A stretch of DNA of 64,000 nucleotides, taken from the NCBI GenBank assembly GCA_025667525.1, contig CM046876.1, positions 480,520,557 to 480,584,556 on the forward strand, given 5' to 3'. The notes beneath the pieces were generated by a model, which saw nothing but the letters and a program-made list of their open reading frames with translations, made no database searches and had not been told where the DNA came from. The position numbers and the translations under genes were made by a program. Positions 45,859 to 55,856 of the stretch are shown piece by piece. Within the stretch, counting starts at the first letter, position 1; each line of letters begins with the position of its first letter. This DNA is from Glebionis coronaria. Taxonomy: Eukaryota; Streptophyta; Magnoliopsida; Asterales; Asteraceae.

Positions 45859-46022
45859 TGTTTATAAATTATACTAACTCTAAAATTATTGTAAGTGAGT
45901 ACACAGCTTCTTCTTACACATAATTTAACAAACATACCTCAGAGTTTTATTAAACATAAAGAACCTAGTCTATTACAAGAACACCCAGAGGTGTAAACAT
46001 AAACAAAAAGTAAAAAGGTTCT

Positions 46023-46499
46023 TCAGCGACCGAGGCCTTGATCACAGATTCTTTGGGCTTCAACTTTGTCACTTCTAGAGTTGATGGCTAGCTCAACTTC
46101 AAACTCAAAATCCTCAGCTGTTTTGCAATTCCTTAGGATGCCCTGTTTGAGTCTGATAAGCTGGATGGTTGATGCAAGATGTAGTTCATTCATCCGCTGA
46201 AAGCAATACTCACAATTACCATTCATGAAGACCATACCTGTCTCTGGTTCTGAGTATACTTGGCCCCCTACTGGTTTAGTGAACTCTTTGGGCAGTACCA
46301 AGTTTCTGTGCATCCCATCAACAACAATGTTTTCAGTGACCAACTTCTCCACCAGAGGCCCCATTTGGGTTTTTCTTTTCCTTTGTCCTTGAGAAGGTTG
46401 TTGTTGTAAAAGTTGAGGAGGCAGAGGTACCTTCAGCTTCTTTGCCGTGTCTCTTACCCAATTCAGCTTTGCTTGAATGTTTTTCATCATTTGGGCAGC
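46023..46499 (-). pseudogene. Third ORF of element E, C-terminal part (cut by element D)
   Basis: From the element D insertion point (46499) the frame reads AAQMMKN and stays open to the stop at 46023. It contains VDGMHRNLVLP, EPETGMVFMNGN and a LIRLKQG helix. It belongs to the C-terminal half of an accessory protein family found, to my recollection, after pol in Asteraceae SIRE-type elements. The matching N-terminal side lies at 55857 and above. The five bases gcagc are repeated on both sides, so the reading frame would be restored by removing element D plus one gcagc. Confidence 0.75.
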
Positions 46500-46990
46500 T
46501 GATAGGTGTGTAAACACCCATCCTCTTTACCACTTAATTACAATAATAACCGAGCCAAAACGTGTATTTTATGTCTTTTATGTCGGAATTATGCGTGGTT
46601 CGTGTTTTTGTTGTGATTTAGGACGAAAAGGTGAAAAGTGGATAAAACACGGGCATTCACGGGCTTTTATTGAAGAAAAAGATGAAAGACGAAGTCAAGA
46701 AGTCAAGAGTGCAAAAAGAACGGAAGTCCAAGACTAATTCTGAAGATTTATCGAAGAAAAAGTCAAAAGACAGAAGTTTACTTAAAGCCGAAGAACTCAA
46801 GTCTACTTTATTGATGAATTAAAAGACAAGTTCAAAGAAATCCCGAGTCAAAAGTCATTAAAAGTCCAAGATTAAAAAAGATAAGAAGAAAAGGACTAAG
46901 CATGCAATTAACAAAGAGATTAAGAAGGAAGGGCCTAATGATGCAATTAAGAGAAAATGAAGGAGGGGAGTAAGCTTCATGATCCTCCCC

Positions 46991-47000
46991 TATATATAGA
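46991..47000 (+). promoter_or_regulatory. Element D LTR TATA box
   Basis: TATATATAGA, with the equivalent at 54365 in the right LTR. Transcription would start near 47020, placing the 18-bp array in the RNA leader. Confidence 0.6.
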
Positions 47001-47437
47001 TGTTAATCACTTTTTTCTTTGTTGGCTAATAGTGAGAATTAGTTTTTCCACCTTTAATTACCTTGTCATTTAAATACTTGTCAAATTTAAATACTTGTCT
47101 TGCACCTTAAATTCCTTTAATTTCAAGTAAGTTTCCATTTAATTCTTGTCAATCTTTACTTTATTTTGTTAATCTCCTATCTACCTTTCTTAATCTTTGA
47201 TTTTTATGTTTATGTTTATGTTCATGTTCATGTTCTTATTTTGATCAAAGTGGGTTTTGATTATTGTGGTTAGTTTTGTTAGTCTTATTTATTTGGATTG
47301 TTTGTTTATGATTAGTAGATGCTTTGTGATTAGTTTGATTTAATCTTTTGTTTGATTTGGTTAAATTGTGATTAGATTCGTGTATACTGTGTTTCCTTGT
47401 TCTTCGCTTTTTTCTGTTACTAAGATTCCCAGGTGAA

Positions 47438-47876
47438 GTTCCGAACCAAGCAAAAGTTCAGAACCAAGCAAAAGTTCAGAACCAAGCAAAAGTTCTGAAC
47501 CAAGCAAAAGTTCAGAACCAAGCAAAAGTTCAGAACCAAGCAAAAGTTCAGAACCAAGCAAAAGTTCCGAACCAAGCAAAAGTTCAGAACCAAGCAAAAG
47601 TTCAGAACCAAGCAAAAGTTCAGAACCAAGCAAAAGTTCCGAACCAAGCAAAAGTTCAGAACCAAGCAAAAGTTCCGAACCAAGCAAAAGTTCAGAACCA
47701 AGAAAAAGTTCAGAACCAAGCAAAAGTTTAGAACCAAGCAAAAGTTCCGAACCAAGCAAAAGTTCAGAACCAAGCAAAAGTTCCGAACCAAGCAAAAGTT
47801 CAGAACCAAGCAAAAGTTCCGAACCAAGAAAAAGTTCTGAACCAAGCAAAAGTTCAGAACCAAGGAAGTTCCGAAC
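47438..47876 (+). repeat. 18-bp tandem array in the left LTR of element D
   Basis: About 24 copies of GTTCNGAACCAAGCAAAA, where N is mostly A or C and sometimes T. Each unit holds the 9-nt palindrome GTTCNGAAC. A few units have AAGAAAA in place of AAGCAAA. Long frames on both strands (LGSELL, VLNFCL, RTKQKF repeats) are by-products of an 18-bp unit without stops. Confidence 0.93.
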
Positions 47877-48400
47877 CAAAGTTCCAAATGAGTGTTTTGT
47901 GTTGATTTATTCCGAACGAAGAAGAATTATTCCGGGTGAAGGTGACATTCCGAACGAGTAATTATTCCAAGTGAGGTATTTTCAGGTTCTTTTTAGTTTC
48001 TGTTTTTAATTTTTAATTTTCAAGCTTTATTTTTCCCGCCTTTTTCCGTAGTCGCACTTTAAGATTACTTGCCTTAGATTTATTTTAGCCTTGCCTTAGT
48101 TTAAGTTTTAGTTGCGTTTTAAGTTTGCCTTAGATAGTTTTAAGTTTGCGTTATTTAATTTAAGTGCCTTTTAATTTCTCGTCACGCTTTTAAATACTCG
48201 CCATTTATTTTTAAAATAGAGTTAGATTTAAATTACCTGCCTTTTACTTTAAAGTCTTGCACTTTTTAATATACTACAACGACACATTTTTGTTTCACCA
48301 AAAGACAGCTGAGTCACACATAGAACCTAGATCAATTCGTTAAGATACCGAGAACTAGAACGATAATTTTTATACGGGGTGTCAAAAGCCTTGTATCAAA

Positions 48401-48415
48401 TGGCGCCGCTGCCGG
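48401..48415 (+). promoter_or_regulatory. Element D primer binding site (tRNA-Asp type)
   Basis: TGGCGCCGCTGCCGG, two bases after the left LTR. It has the same C mismatch to tRNA-Asp as element A, and the match ends earlier than in A. Confidence 0.82.
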
Positions 48416-48647
48416 CTCTTTTCGTAAATATTAACGGTTTTCTATGAAAGACGCGTTGCTTTTTGGGATCCGTTCACTTGTGAGCGTTATTTTCTTGCCT
48501 TAAAAAATTCAATAAAATCATAAAAAGTAAAAATTGATAAAAATCCATAAAAATTAAAATTTTCAAAAATCCAAAAGGTTTTTATCTTTATTGTGTATAT
48601 ATATTGTCTTTGTTTTTGGTTTCTTTTTCTTCTGCATTTTCAGGTGT

Positions 48648-51607
48648 ATGCGTACTAGATCTTCTAATTATCAAGAGCCAGAGACTCGAGAAGATTTAAG
48701 TATGTCAGGTGTTAACAACAATAATAATCCACCACACCTCAATAATAACAACTATGTTCTTCCACAACCCGATCTTCGGATAATGGAAGAGCTTTGTCAA
48801 CCCACCATGTTTGGACGAGGAGGACCGATTGCGCCGATGCAAATCAACGCTCCTGAGTTTTCGTTGAAGCACCACATGATTCAGCAAGTGCAAACAAATC
48901 CTTTCCGTGGATTGCCTGATGATGATGCCAACAAATACCTCGACAAGTTCATTACAATCACCCAAAGCATGAAGTTGCCTGGTGCCACAATGGATGTTCT
49001 TCGCCTACAACTCTTCCCACATACTTTATCACATCATGCCGAAAAACGGTTTGATCGTCTCTCGAAGAATTCTATTCACACTTGGGATGACATGACTCAA
49101 CGCTTTTTGTCGCGCTACTTTCCACCATCCATGGTCACAAGCCTTCGCAATCAAATCAGCGGTTTCATGCAAGATCCCGATGAATCTCTTTTTGATGCTT
49201 GGGAAAGATATAATGTCTTGATTAATCGTTGTCCAAACCACAACATGCTCCCTGTAACCTTAATAGATACTTTCTACAACGGTTTGACTTTTCGAGATCG
49301 TGATACGATTAATGCAGCCGTCGGTGGCACATTCATGAAAAGGAGACCCGAGGAGTGTAGAGAGTTAATTGAGAACATGACTACTCACCACAAAAACTGG
49401 GATTCCTCCGCTTCTTCAAGGAATAACCCGAGAGTCAATGTTTCTTCTACTTCAGCAAACCCTGATATGACCGAACTCACCCGCATGATGACTGAAATGA
49501 GCAAAAGTATCACGCTTCTCGCTTCAAACCAACAACAACAACAAGTTAAAGCGGTTGCTAATCCTTGTGAAACATGCGGCGATCCTCACTCATACACCGA
49601 TTGTCCTTCTACTCAAGGAAATCCGGAAAATGTGTATGCTGCTTATGGTAATTATTCACCGGAAAATTACCAAGCTCGACCTCAAGGGGATAGAAATTTG
49701 CTGAGTTACCGGTCCAAAAATTACCTTTCACCCGGTTTTTCTCCTCAAAACAAAAACCCCGCCAACAACTACAATAGAAGCAACCAAATCCCACCAAGAG
49801 CTTCTAATCCTTATCACCCACCCGCTCAACAAACCCCACCCATTAACCCCGATGTTGAAGCCATCATGAGAACCCAAGGTGAGCAAATCAAGAATCTGTA
49901 GAGTCAAATTATCAATCTTAAAGGAGATATCACAAAGCAAGGAAATGAGGTTAGATCCGAGCTTCGAGATAATATTCAATCCTCCTCCAGCAATCAAACC
50001 AATGATTTGAAGAATATGCTTGCTAGTTTCTTGCCCGCAGCTCAACCTTCCATTTCGAGTTGTCTACCTTCAAACACCGTCACCAATCCGCGAGCAAATA
50101 TGAGTGCTATTACTACTCGTAGTGGAATTACCATTGTCGATCCACCGATCCCACCCCCATCATCTACACCTCCTCCACCACCATTTATCCCTACTCCTCC
50201 TACACCTAGTTTAGTGCACCATTACCGTCTCCGCCTCATCATGACGATGTACCTCGGAAGGACCCTTCAACATCTCAACCTTTACCTACTATACCTGCAC
50301 CTTCACCACCCAAACCCAATATCCCTTATCCTTCTCGTTTAGGCAAGACCAAGATGCTAACCAAGGATGACTCTGAAGTGACACGCTATGTGAAGATGAT
50401 CTCTCATATGAACTTCAACATTAGCTTTCTTGAAGCACTTGTCCACATGCCCAAATTTGTTAAAGCATTCAAGGAATTGCTTAACAAGAAGGAGAAGTTG
50501 ATTGAGCTCGCTAACACACGCTTAAATGAAATCTGCTCTGCAGTTATTCTTAAAGAACTTCCGGAATAGCTTGGAGATCCCGGTCGTTTTGTGTTGCCTT
50601 GTGTTTTCAACAAAACTGAAGAATTTACTGCCCTTGCTGATCTCGGGGCTAGTATTAATCTTATGCCTTTGAGTGTTTGGAAAACACTATCATTACCCGA
50701 CCTCACTCCAACAAAGATGACTCGTGAACTTGCAAATCGCACTCTCGCTTACCCCGTTGGTATAGCCGAAGATGTGTTCATCAAAGTTGGCACATTTACT
50801 TTCCCGGTCGACTTTGTGGTAGTTGATTATGAAATGGACCCTCGTATTCCTTTAATACTTGGTCGGCCATTCTTGAGAACCGGACGAGCTTTAGTTGATG
50901 TTGCCGAAGGTGAGTTAATCTTAAGAGTCGGGGATGATGCACAAGTTTTTAAAATGGGAAAGCTTACAGGCAAAACCTTTGGAGGCCGAGAATTAGTGAA
51001 TATGATTAATGTGCATGATGACTTTGTTGTCTATAACAATCCTCTATTCGATTCTTGCATCGATAATCCACTTTTTCATGAGGATGTGGATGATTCTCGG
51101 TCCAATTTGGAACCTTCTCCCATTTATAATTCTCCACCGATCTTTGATGCTTATGATGATGAGTCTAGCTCAGATTCGGATGATTTTGATGATTGTACTT
51201 CTGAGTATCCCGAGCTGCCCACGTATGATGATTTCGATGAGGCTGATACTCTTTCGAGCGACTCTTCACATGATGAAGATCCTCCGCCATCACTCGATCC
51301 TACTTTAGACGATTACTCATTTGAGGAAGATTTCTCTACGTTTCTCAACACTTACTTCCCTCATGAGAATGATGCTCCTCCTTATGATTTTGAAGATTAT
51401 CGTCTTGATCCTACTTTGGATTTGAATAACATTCTTTCAAAGGAGAAGAAACCGGTCGACACCAATATCCGCAGCATGTATGAGTTAACACCTCTTTGTC
51501 CCCCTTCTAAGGAAGAGGTTGTGCTTCTTCGCGGATCTTCTTCACACTCTGCTGAGCCTGAGTGCTATTTTCCCTTAAAGGAAAAGGTGTTCGACCCCGG
51601 TATTTAA
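48648..51607 (+). pseudogene. Element D gag-protease, lightly broken
   Basis: The likely start is ATG 48648 (MRTRSSNYQEPE); the frame is open from 48591, but those codons sit in a pyrimidine-rich leader ending TTTTCAG. The gag domain covers about residues 60-245. A zinc knuckle CETCGDPHSYTDC (CX2CX3HX4C) lies near 306 and is followed by an Asn/Pro-rich tract. A TAG at 49899, a frameshift near 50210 and a TAG at 50567 break the frame. The protease has ADLGASINLMP near 50640 and ILGRPFL near 50860, with the same D-L-G site as element A. A long acidic Asp/Ser-rich region follows, and the frame ends KVFDPGI at TAA 51605. No RT or integrase follows. The unusual knuckle spacing, the protease site and the DPGI end are shared with element A. 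Confidence 0.88.
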
Positions 51608-51848
51608 ATCTTTAAGCCATCTCAGTATCCACCTGATGAAATAAAAGGAAAAATCTTTGGAAATATTGAATACATGCTTGCACCTCACCATACTTTATCC
51701 CACCGTGCTCCATCACTGCTTAAGGGAACCTTGCCTATTCTTCTTTGTCTTGCCTTGTTCGCCTTAAGCTTGTGCTATTTGATGGACGAAAACTATGTCT
51801 TTGATCCTGGTGGATATGTTTCATGCTTCTTCCTATGATGATCAAGGT
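51608..51848 (+). other. Start of the element D noncoding tail
   Basis: Between the gag-protease stop and the conserved module. No supported ORF. Confidence 0.5.
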
Positions 51849-51908
51849 CGAGTCAGGCTCACGACTCGGTTAACAAAAATCAAGCGCTTCTTGGGAGGAA
51901 ACCCATGC
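51849..51908 (+). promoter_or_regulatory. Element D internal module, part 1
   Basis: Hairpin CGAGTC / GACTCG (51849-51868), then GGTTAACAAAAATCAAG, then TTGGGAGGAAACCCATGC. It is the counterpart of 2855-2913 in element A. An AAGTGTAGGGG tract follows near 51936. Confidence 0.65.
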
Positions 51909-52170
51909 ATCTATCTTTTCGCTTTCTTTATCATAAGTGTAGGGGAGACCCGTTGGTTTGCTTTCCTCTCCTCTTCGCTCTTAATCAGGGATTCGAGCTT
52001 CAACGATCCACTCTTGATGATTCTTGACGACCCGTGATTCCGTGTCCACTTCTTCCCGGTTCTATCCTAAACTCTTTTCGATTCACTATTTTATATTTTC
52101 CAATATTAAAATAGGAGTCTCTTTAGTTGTCCTTTCCTTAGTGAGATTTAAACAAAGTGCACAATGTCTT

Positions 52171-52239
52171 AAGTGTAGGGGAATTTACTCCCACATGCTT
52201 AAACATTGAGGACAATGTTTATCTTAAGTGTAGGGGGGA
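52171..52239 (+). promoter_or_regulatory. Element D internal module, part 2: purine tract, hairpin, purine tract
   Basis: AAGTGTAGGGGAA (52171-52183), then the 20-nt hairpin AAACATTGAGGACAATGTTT (52201-52220), then TTAAGTGTAGGGGGGA (52224-52239). The AAGTGTAGGGG core is identical to the terminal polypurine tract of element D (53861-53871). Confidence 0.7.
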
Positions 52240-53858
52240 CTTCTATCGAAGTTAAGTGGCCTTTTCCTTGTATTTGTCCTCATTTTAATCGGAAAAATAA
52301 ATTTTTCGACATTTTTCAAATTTTTTTATCTATTTTGGCCTATTAGTTTTTCCTTTTGTATAGTTATTTTCTTTCCTCGTTAGAATAAATTTTAATAAAG
52401 TGGTTTTAATTTTCAAACGTTGTGAATCTTTTGACTCAACCCGAGTTTACTTGTCTAAGTTTACTCTAGCTAGTATCCTTAACGTGTTTAAGTCAAGTTT
52501 TGCTAGGCTATTATATAGGGAGCTATAAAACGCGAAAGTCTTAACTCTCACGGGTTAAGAACAAGAACTTTTCGCAAGTTCCTATAATTGATCCTAGAGA
52601 GTCGTTTATCAAGGGAACTTTAAAATGCGATTTCTAAACTTGAAAAAGTCTAAGAATTTGTAAGATCCTATAGGCGACTCGAAAACCCGAAACTTTGATT
52701 TAATAGGCTAAGTATCCACGAGTCTCATTACTTGAGATTTTAAACTGTGGAGAACGAGAGATGATAGAGCCAATTATAAGTTTGGTATTCTTTCGTGAAT
52801 TTATGTGAGTTAATTATAAGCCTATTCTCCCATCGCTTGCTAATAAATTTATCTGCAATAAATAAGGTTGTACGATTTGAAAAGTTACTTAGCTTCTAGC
52901 CCAAGATCGTTTAAAAGTTACTCGGTATGGATTACAGTTCATAGCCAAGGCATAACTTATAGAAGCGAGATGCGAAGATTGGCGAGTCCAAAAAGGTCCT
53001 AACAAGACATGAGGGCTATATTTTGTTGCTAAAGATCCAAAAGTGATGTGAAGAATCATTTATCGAAAATCAATATGAAGGATCGAGACACACGACGAAA
53101 AGCAAATACTCCCCAAAAGTCATGGAGAAGTGCATCCGAAAAGACCCTAGCAAGGTATGAGGATAAATAGATCCAAGTCATAAAAGGAGGCGGATCGTTG
53201 TATATCAAAGTCCAAAATAAAGATTGGAGAAAAATGAAGAAGTCGTGGTCCATATATGAAGAATCTCTCAAAATTTCAAGTGAAGAAATTCCATTATGAA
53301 GAGAAGACCATAATTTCATGAACGTCTCTCAAGGTTTGAAGTATGAAGTCGCTGCCAAATATCGGTCCGAGAAAGGTCTCAAATCGCGAAGCGAGTTATG
53401 CCAAGATATGAACTTTATGAGGTCCCGAGAAGCAGTTTTAAAAGATTTTGTCCTTTAGCTAATTATTGATTAAATCGTTCACTTTATTTTCGGCCTAAAT
53501 AACTATCGAAATAAGTCAAAAAATGCATCTTCATGATCATTCAAGACAACAATAAAATATAAGAGATACCCCTAGGAATAGGGGAGTCTAAGTGAGTAAT
53601 TGGGCCACATGAGTTCGTGGTAGTTTACTAACTTATAATAACAATGATCTCGTTTTTAAGCTTGGTTTGGAGAAAGTGAAAACTTGAGGATGATGATTGT
53701 TCATGACATTTCCAAAACCCAATGTATGCTTTTTGATTTCTTTATTTTGAATGTTTATAATCTTTTATCTCTTTAATAAAGGCCAGCGTGGATTGATTAT
53801 GATGAAAAATGTAAACGTGCTTTGTAACTAATGCATTGCATGAGGACATTGCAATGGT
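52240..53858 (+). other. Rest of the element D noncoding tail
   Basis: About 1.6 kb without a supported ORF. No enzyme coding and no tandem repeat are seen. Confidence 0.55.
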
Positions 53859-53860
53859 CA

Positions 53861-53873
53861 AGTGTAGGGGATT
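53861..53873 (+). promoter_or_regulatory. Element D polypurine tract
   Basis: AAGTGTAGGGGATT-type tract directly before the LTR start TGATAGGTGTG. Confidence 0.8.
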
Positions 53874-55851
53874 TGATAGGTGTGTAAACACCCATCCTCT
53901 TTACCACTTAATTACAATAATAACCGAGCCAAAACGTGTATTTTATGTCTTTTATGTCGGAATTATGCGTGGTTTGTGTTTTTGTTGTGATTTAGGACGA
54001 AAAGGTGAAAAGTGGATAAAACACGGGCATTCACGGGCTTTTATTGAAGAAAAAGATGAAAGACGAAGTCAAGAAGTCAAGAGTGCAAAAAGAACGGAAG
54101 TCCAAGACTAATTCTGAAGATTTATCGAAGAAAAAGTCAAAAGACAGAAGTTTACTTAAAGCCAAAGAACTCAAGTCTACTTTATTGAAGAATTAAAAGA
54201 CAAGTTCAAAGAAATCCCGAGCCAAAAGTCATTAAAAGTCCAAGATTAAAGAAGATAATAAGAAAAGGACTAAGCATGCAATTAACAAAGAGATTAAGAA
54301 GGAAGGGCCTAATGATGCAATTAAGAGAAAATGAAGGAGGGGAGGAAGCTTCCTAATCCTCCCCTATATATAGATTAGATGTTAATCACTTTTTTCTTTG
54401 TTGGCTAATAGTGACAATTAGTTCTTCCACCTTTAATTACCTTGTCATTTAAATACTTGTCAAATTTAAATACTTGTCTTGCACCTTAAATTCCTTTAAT
54501 TTCAAGTAAGTTTCCATTTAATTCTTGTCAATCTTTACTTTATTTTGTTAATCTCCTATCTACCTTTCTTAATCTATGATTTGTATGTTTATGTTTATGT
54601 TCATGTTCATGTTCATGTTCATGTTCTTATTTTGATCAAAGTGGGTTTTGATTATTGTGGTTAGTTTTGTTAGTTTTATCGATTTGGATTGTTTGTTTAT
54701 GATTAGTAGATGCTTTGTGATTAGTTTGATTTAATCTTTTATTTGATTTGGTTAAATTGTGATTAGGTTCGTGTATACTGTGTTTCCTTGTTCTTCGATT
54801 TTTTCTGTTACTGAGATTCCCAGGTGAAGTTCCGAACCAAGCAAAAGTTCAGAACCAAGCAAAAGTTCAGAACCAAGCAAAAGTTCCGAACCAAGCAAAA
54901 GTTCAGAACCAAGCAAAAGTTCAGAACCAAGCAAAAGTTCAGAACCAAGAAAAAGTTCCGAACCAAGCAAAAGTTCAGAACCAAGCAAAAGTTCAGAACC
55001 AAGCAAAAGTTCAGAACCAAGCAAAAGTTCCGAACCAAGCAAAAGTTCAGAACCAAGCAAAAGTCCCGAACCAAGCAAAAGTTCAGAACCAAGCAAAAGT
55101 TCAGAACCAAGCAAAAGTTCAGAACCAAGCAAAAGTTCCGAACCAAGCAAAAGTTCAGAACCAAGCAAAAGTTCCGAACCAAGCAAAAGTTCAGAACCAA
55201 GCAAAAGTTCCGAACCAAGCAAAAGTTCAGAACCAAGCAAAAGTTCCGAACCAAGAAAAAGTTCAGAACCAAGCAAAAGTTCCGAACCAAGCAAAAGTTC
55301 TGAACCAAGCAAAAGTTCTGAACCAAGGAAGTTCCGAACCAAAGTTCCGAATGAGTGTTTTGTGTTGATTTATTCCGAACGAAGAAGAATTATTCCGGGT
55401 GAAGGTGACATTCCGAACGAGTAATTATTCCAAGTGAGGTATTTTCAGGTTCTTTTTAGTTTCTGTTTTTAATTTTTAATTTTCAAGCTTTATTTTTCTC
55501 GCCTTTTTCCGTAGTCGCACTTTAAGATTACTTGCCTTAGATTTATTTTAGCCTTTCCTTAGTTTAAGTTTTAGTTGCGTTTTAAGTTTGCCTTAGATAG
55601 TTTTAAGTTTGCGTTATTTACTTTAAGTGCCTTTTAATTTCTCGTCACGCTTTTAAATACTCGCCATTTATTTTTAAAATAGATTTAGATTTAAATTACC
55701 TGCCTTTTACTTTAAAGTTTTGCACATTTTATTTAAAAACAACCAAAAATATTTGTTTCACCAAAAACAATAGAGTCATACTTTAAGCCGGAAATCAATT
55801 CGATTAGACACACATCAAAGAACTTTTTAGCTGAGTAAAACCTAGTTATCA
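53874..55851 (+). repeat. Element D 3' LTR (1978 bp)
   Basis: Matches 46500-48398. Its 18-bp array is longer and its last ~135 bp are only distantly similar to the left copy, although both end in ATCA and the target duplication is intact. Confidence 0.92.
54829..55339 (+). repeat. 18-bp tandem array in the right LTR of element D
   Basis: About 28-29 copies of the GTTCNGAACCAAGCAAAA unit, four or five more than in the left LTR. One unit has a GTCCCGAAC variant near 55063. Confidence 0.93.
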
Positions 55852-55856
55852 GCAGC

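Larger units (their letters stand above)
46500..48398 (+). repeat. Element D 5' LTR (1899 bp)
   Basis: Starts TGATAGGTGTGTAAACACC, including a terminal hairpin GGTGT / ACACC, and ends TTGTATCA. A TATATATAGA box is at 46991. An 18-bp repeat array occupies 47438-47876, downstream of the expected transcript start. It matches the right LTR closely except for repeat number and the last ~150 bp. Confidence 0.92.
46500..55851 (+). mobile_element. Element D: non-autonomous Ty3/gypsy-type LTR retrotransposon (gag-protease only), nested in element E
   Basis: LTRs at 46500-48398 and 53874-55851 are flanked by an exact target duplication gcagc (46495-46499 and 55852-55856). Internally there are a tRNA-Asp type PBS, a gag-protease frame, about 2.3 kb of noncoding tail with a conserved module, and a polypurine tract. 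RT, RNase H and integrase are absent. Gag, PBS and tail module link it to element A, although LTR sequences differ. It splits the third ORF of element E and is the youngest layer of the F-E-D stack. Confidence 0.93.

Noticed and set aside
47438..47876. GTTCNGAAC array considered as heat-shock elements
   Set aside because: Half sites are one base apart, whereas heat-shock elements need two (TTCNNGAA). Stress control cannot be inferred.
54824..55303. Long plus-strand frame of repeated RTKQKF, and minus-strand frames of LGSELL and VLNFCLV over the element D arrays
   Set aside because: The 18-bp unit is a multiple of three without stops, so several frames stay open on both strands. No start context or conservation; they are repeat artefacts.
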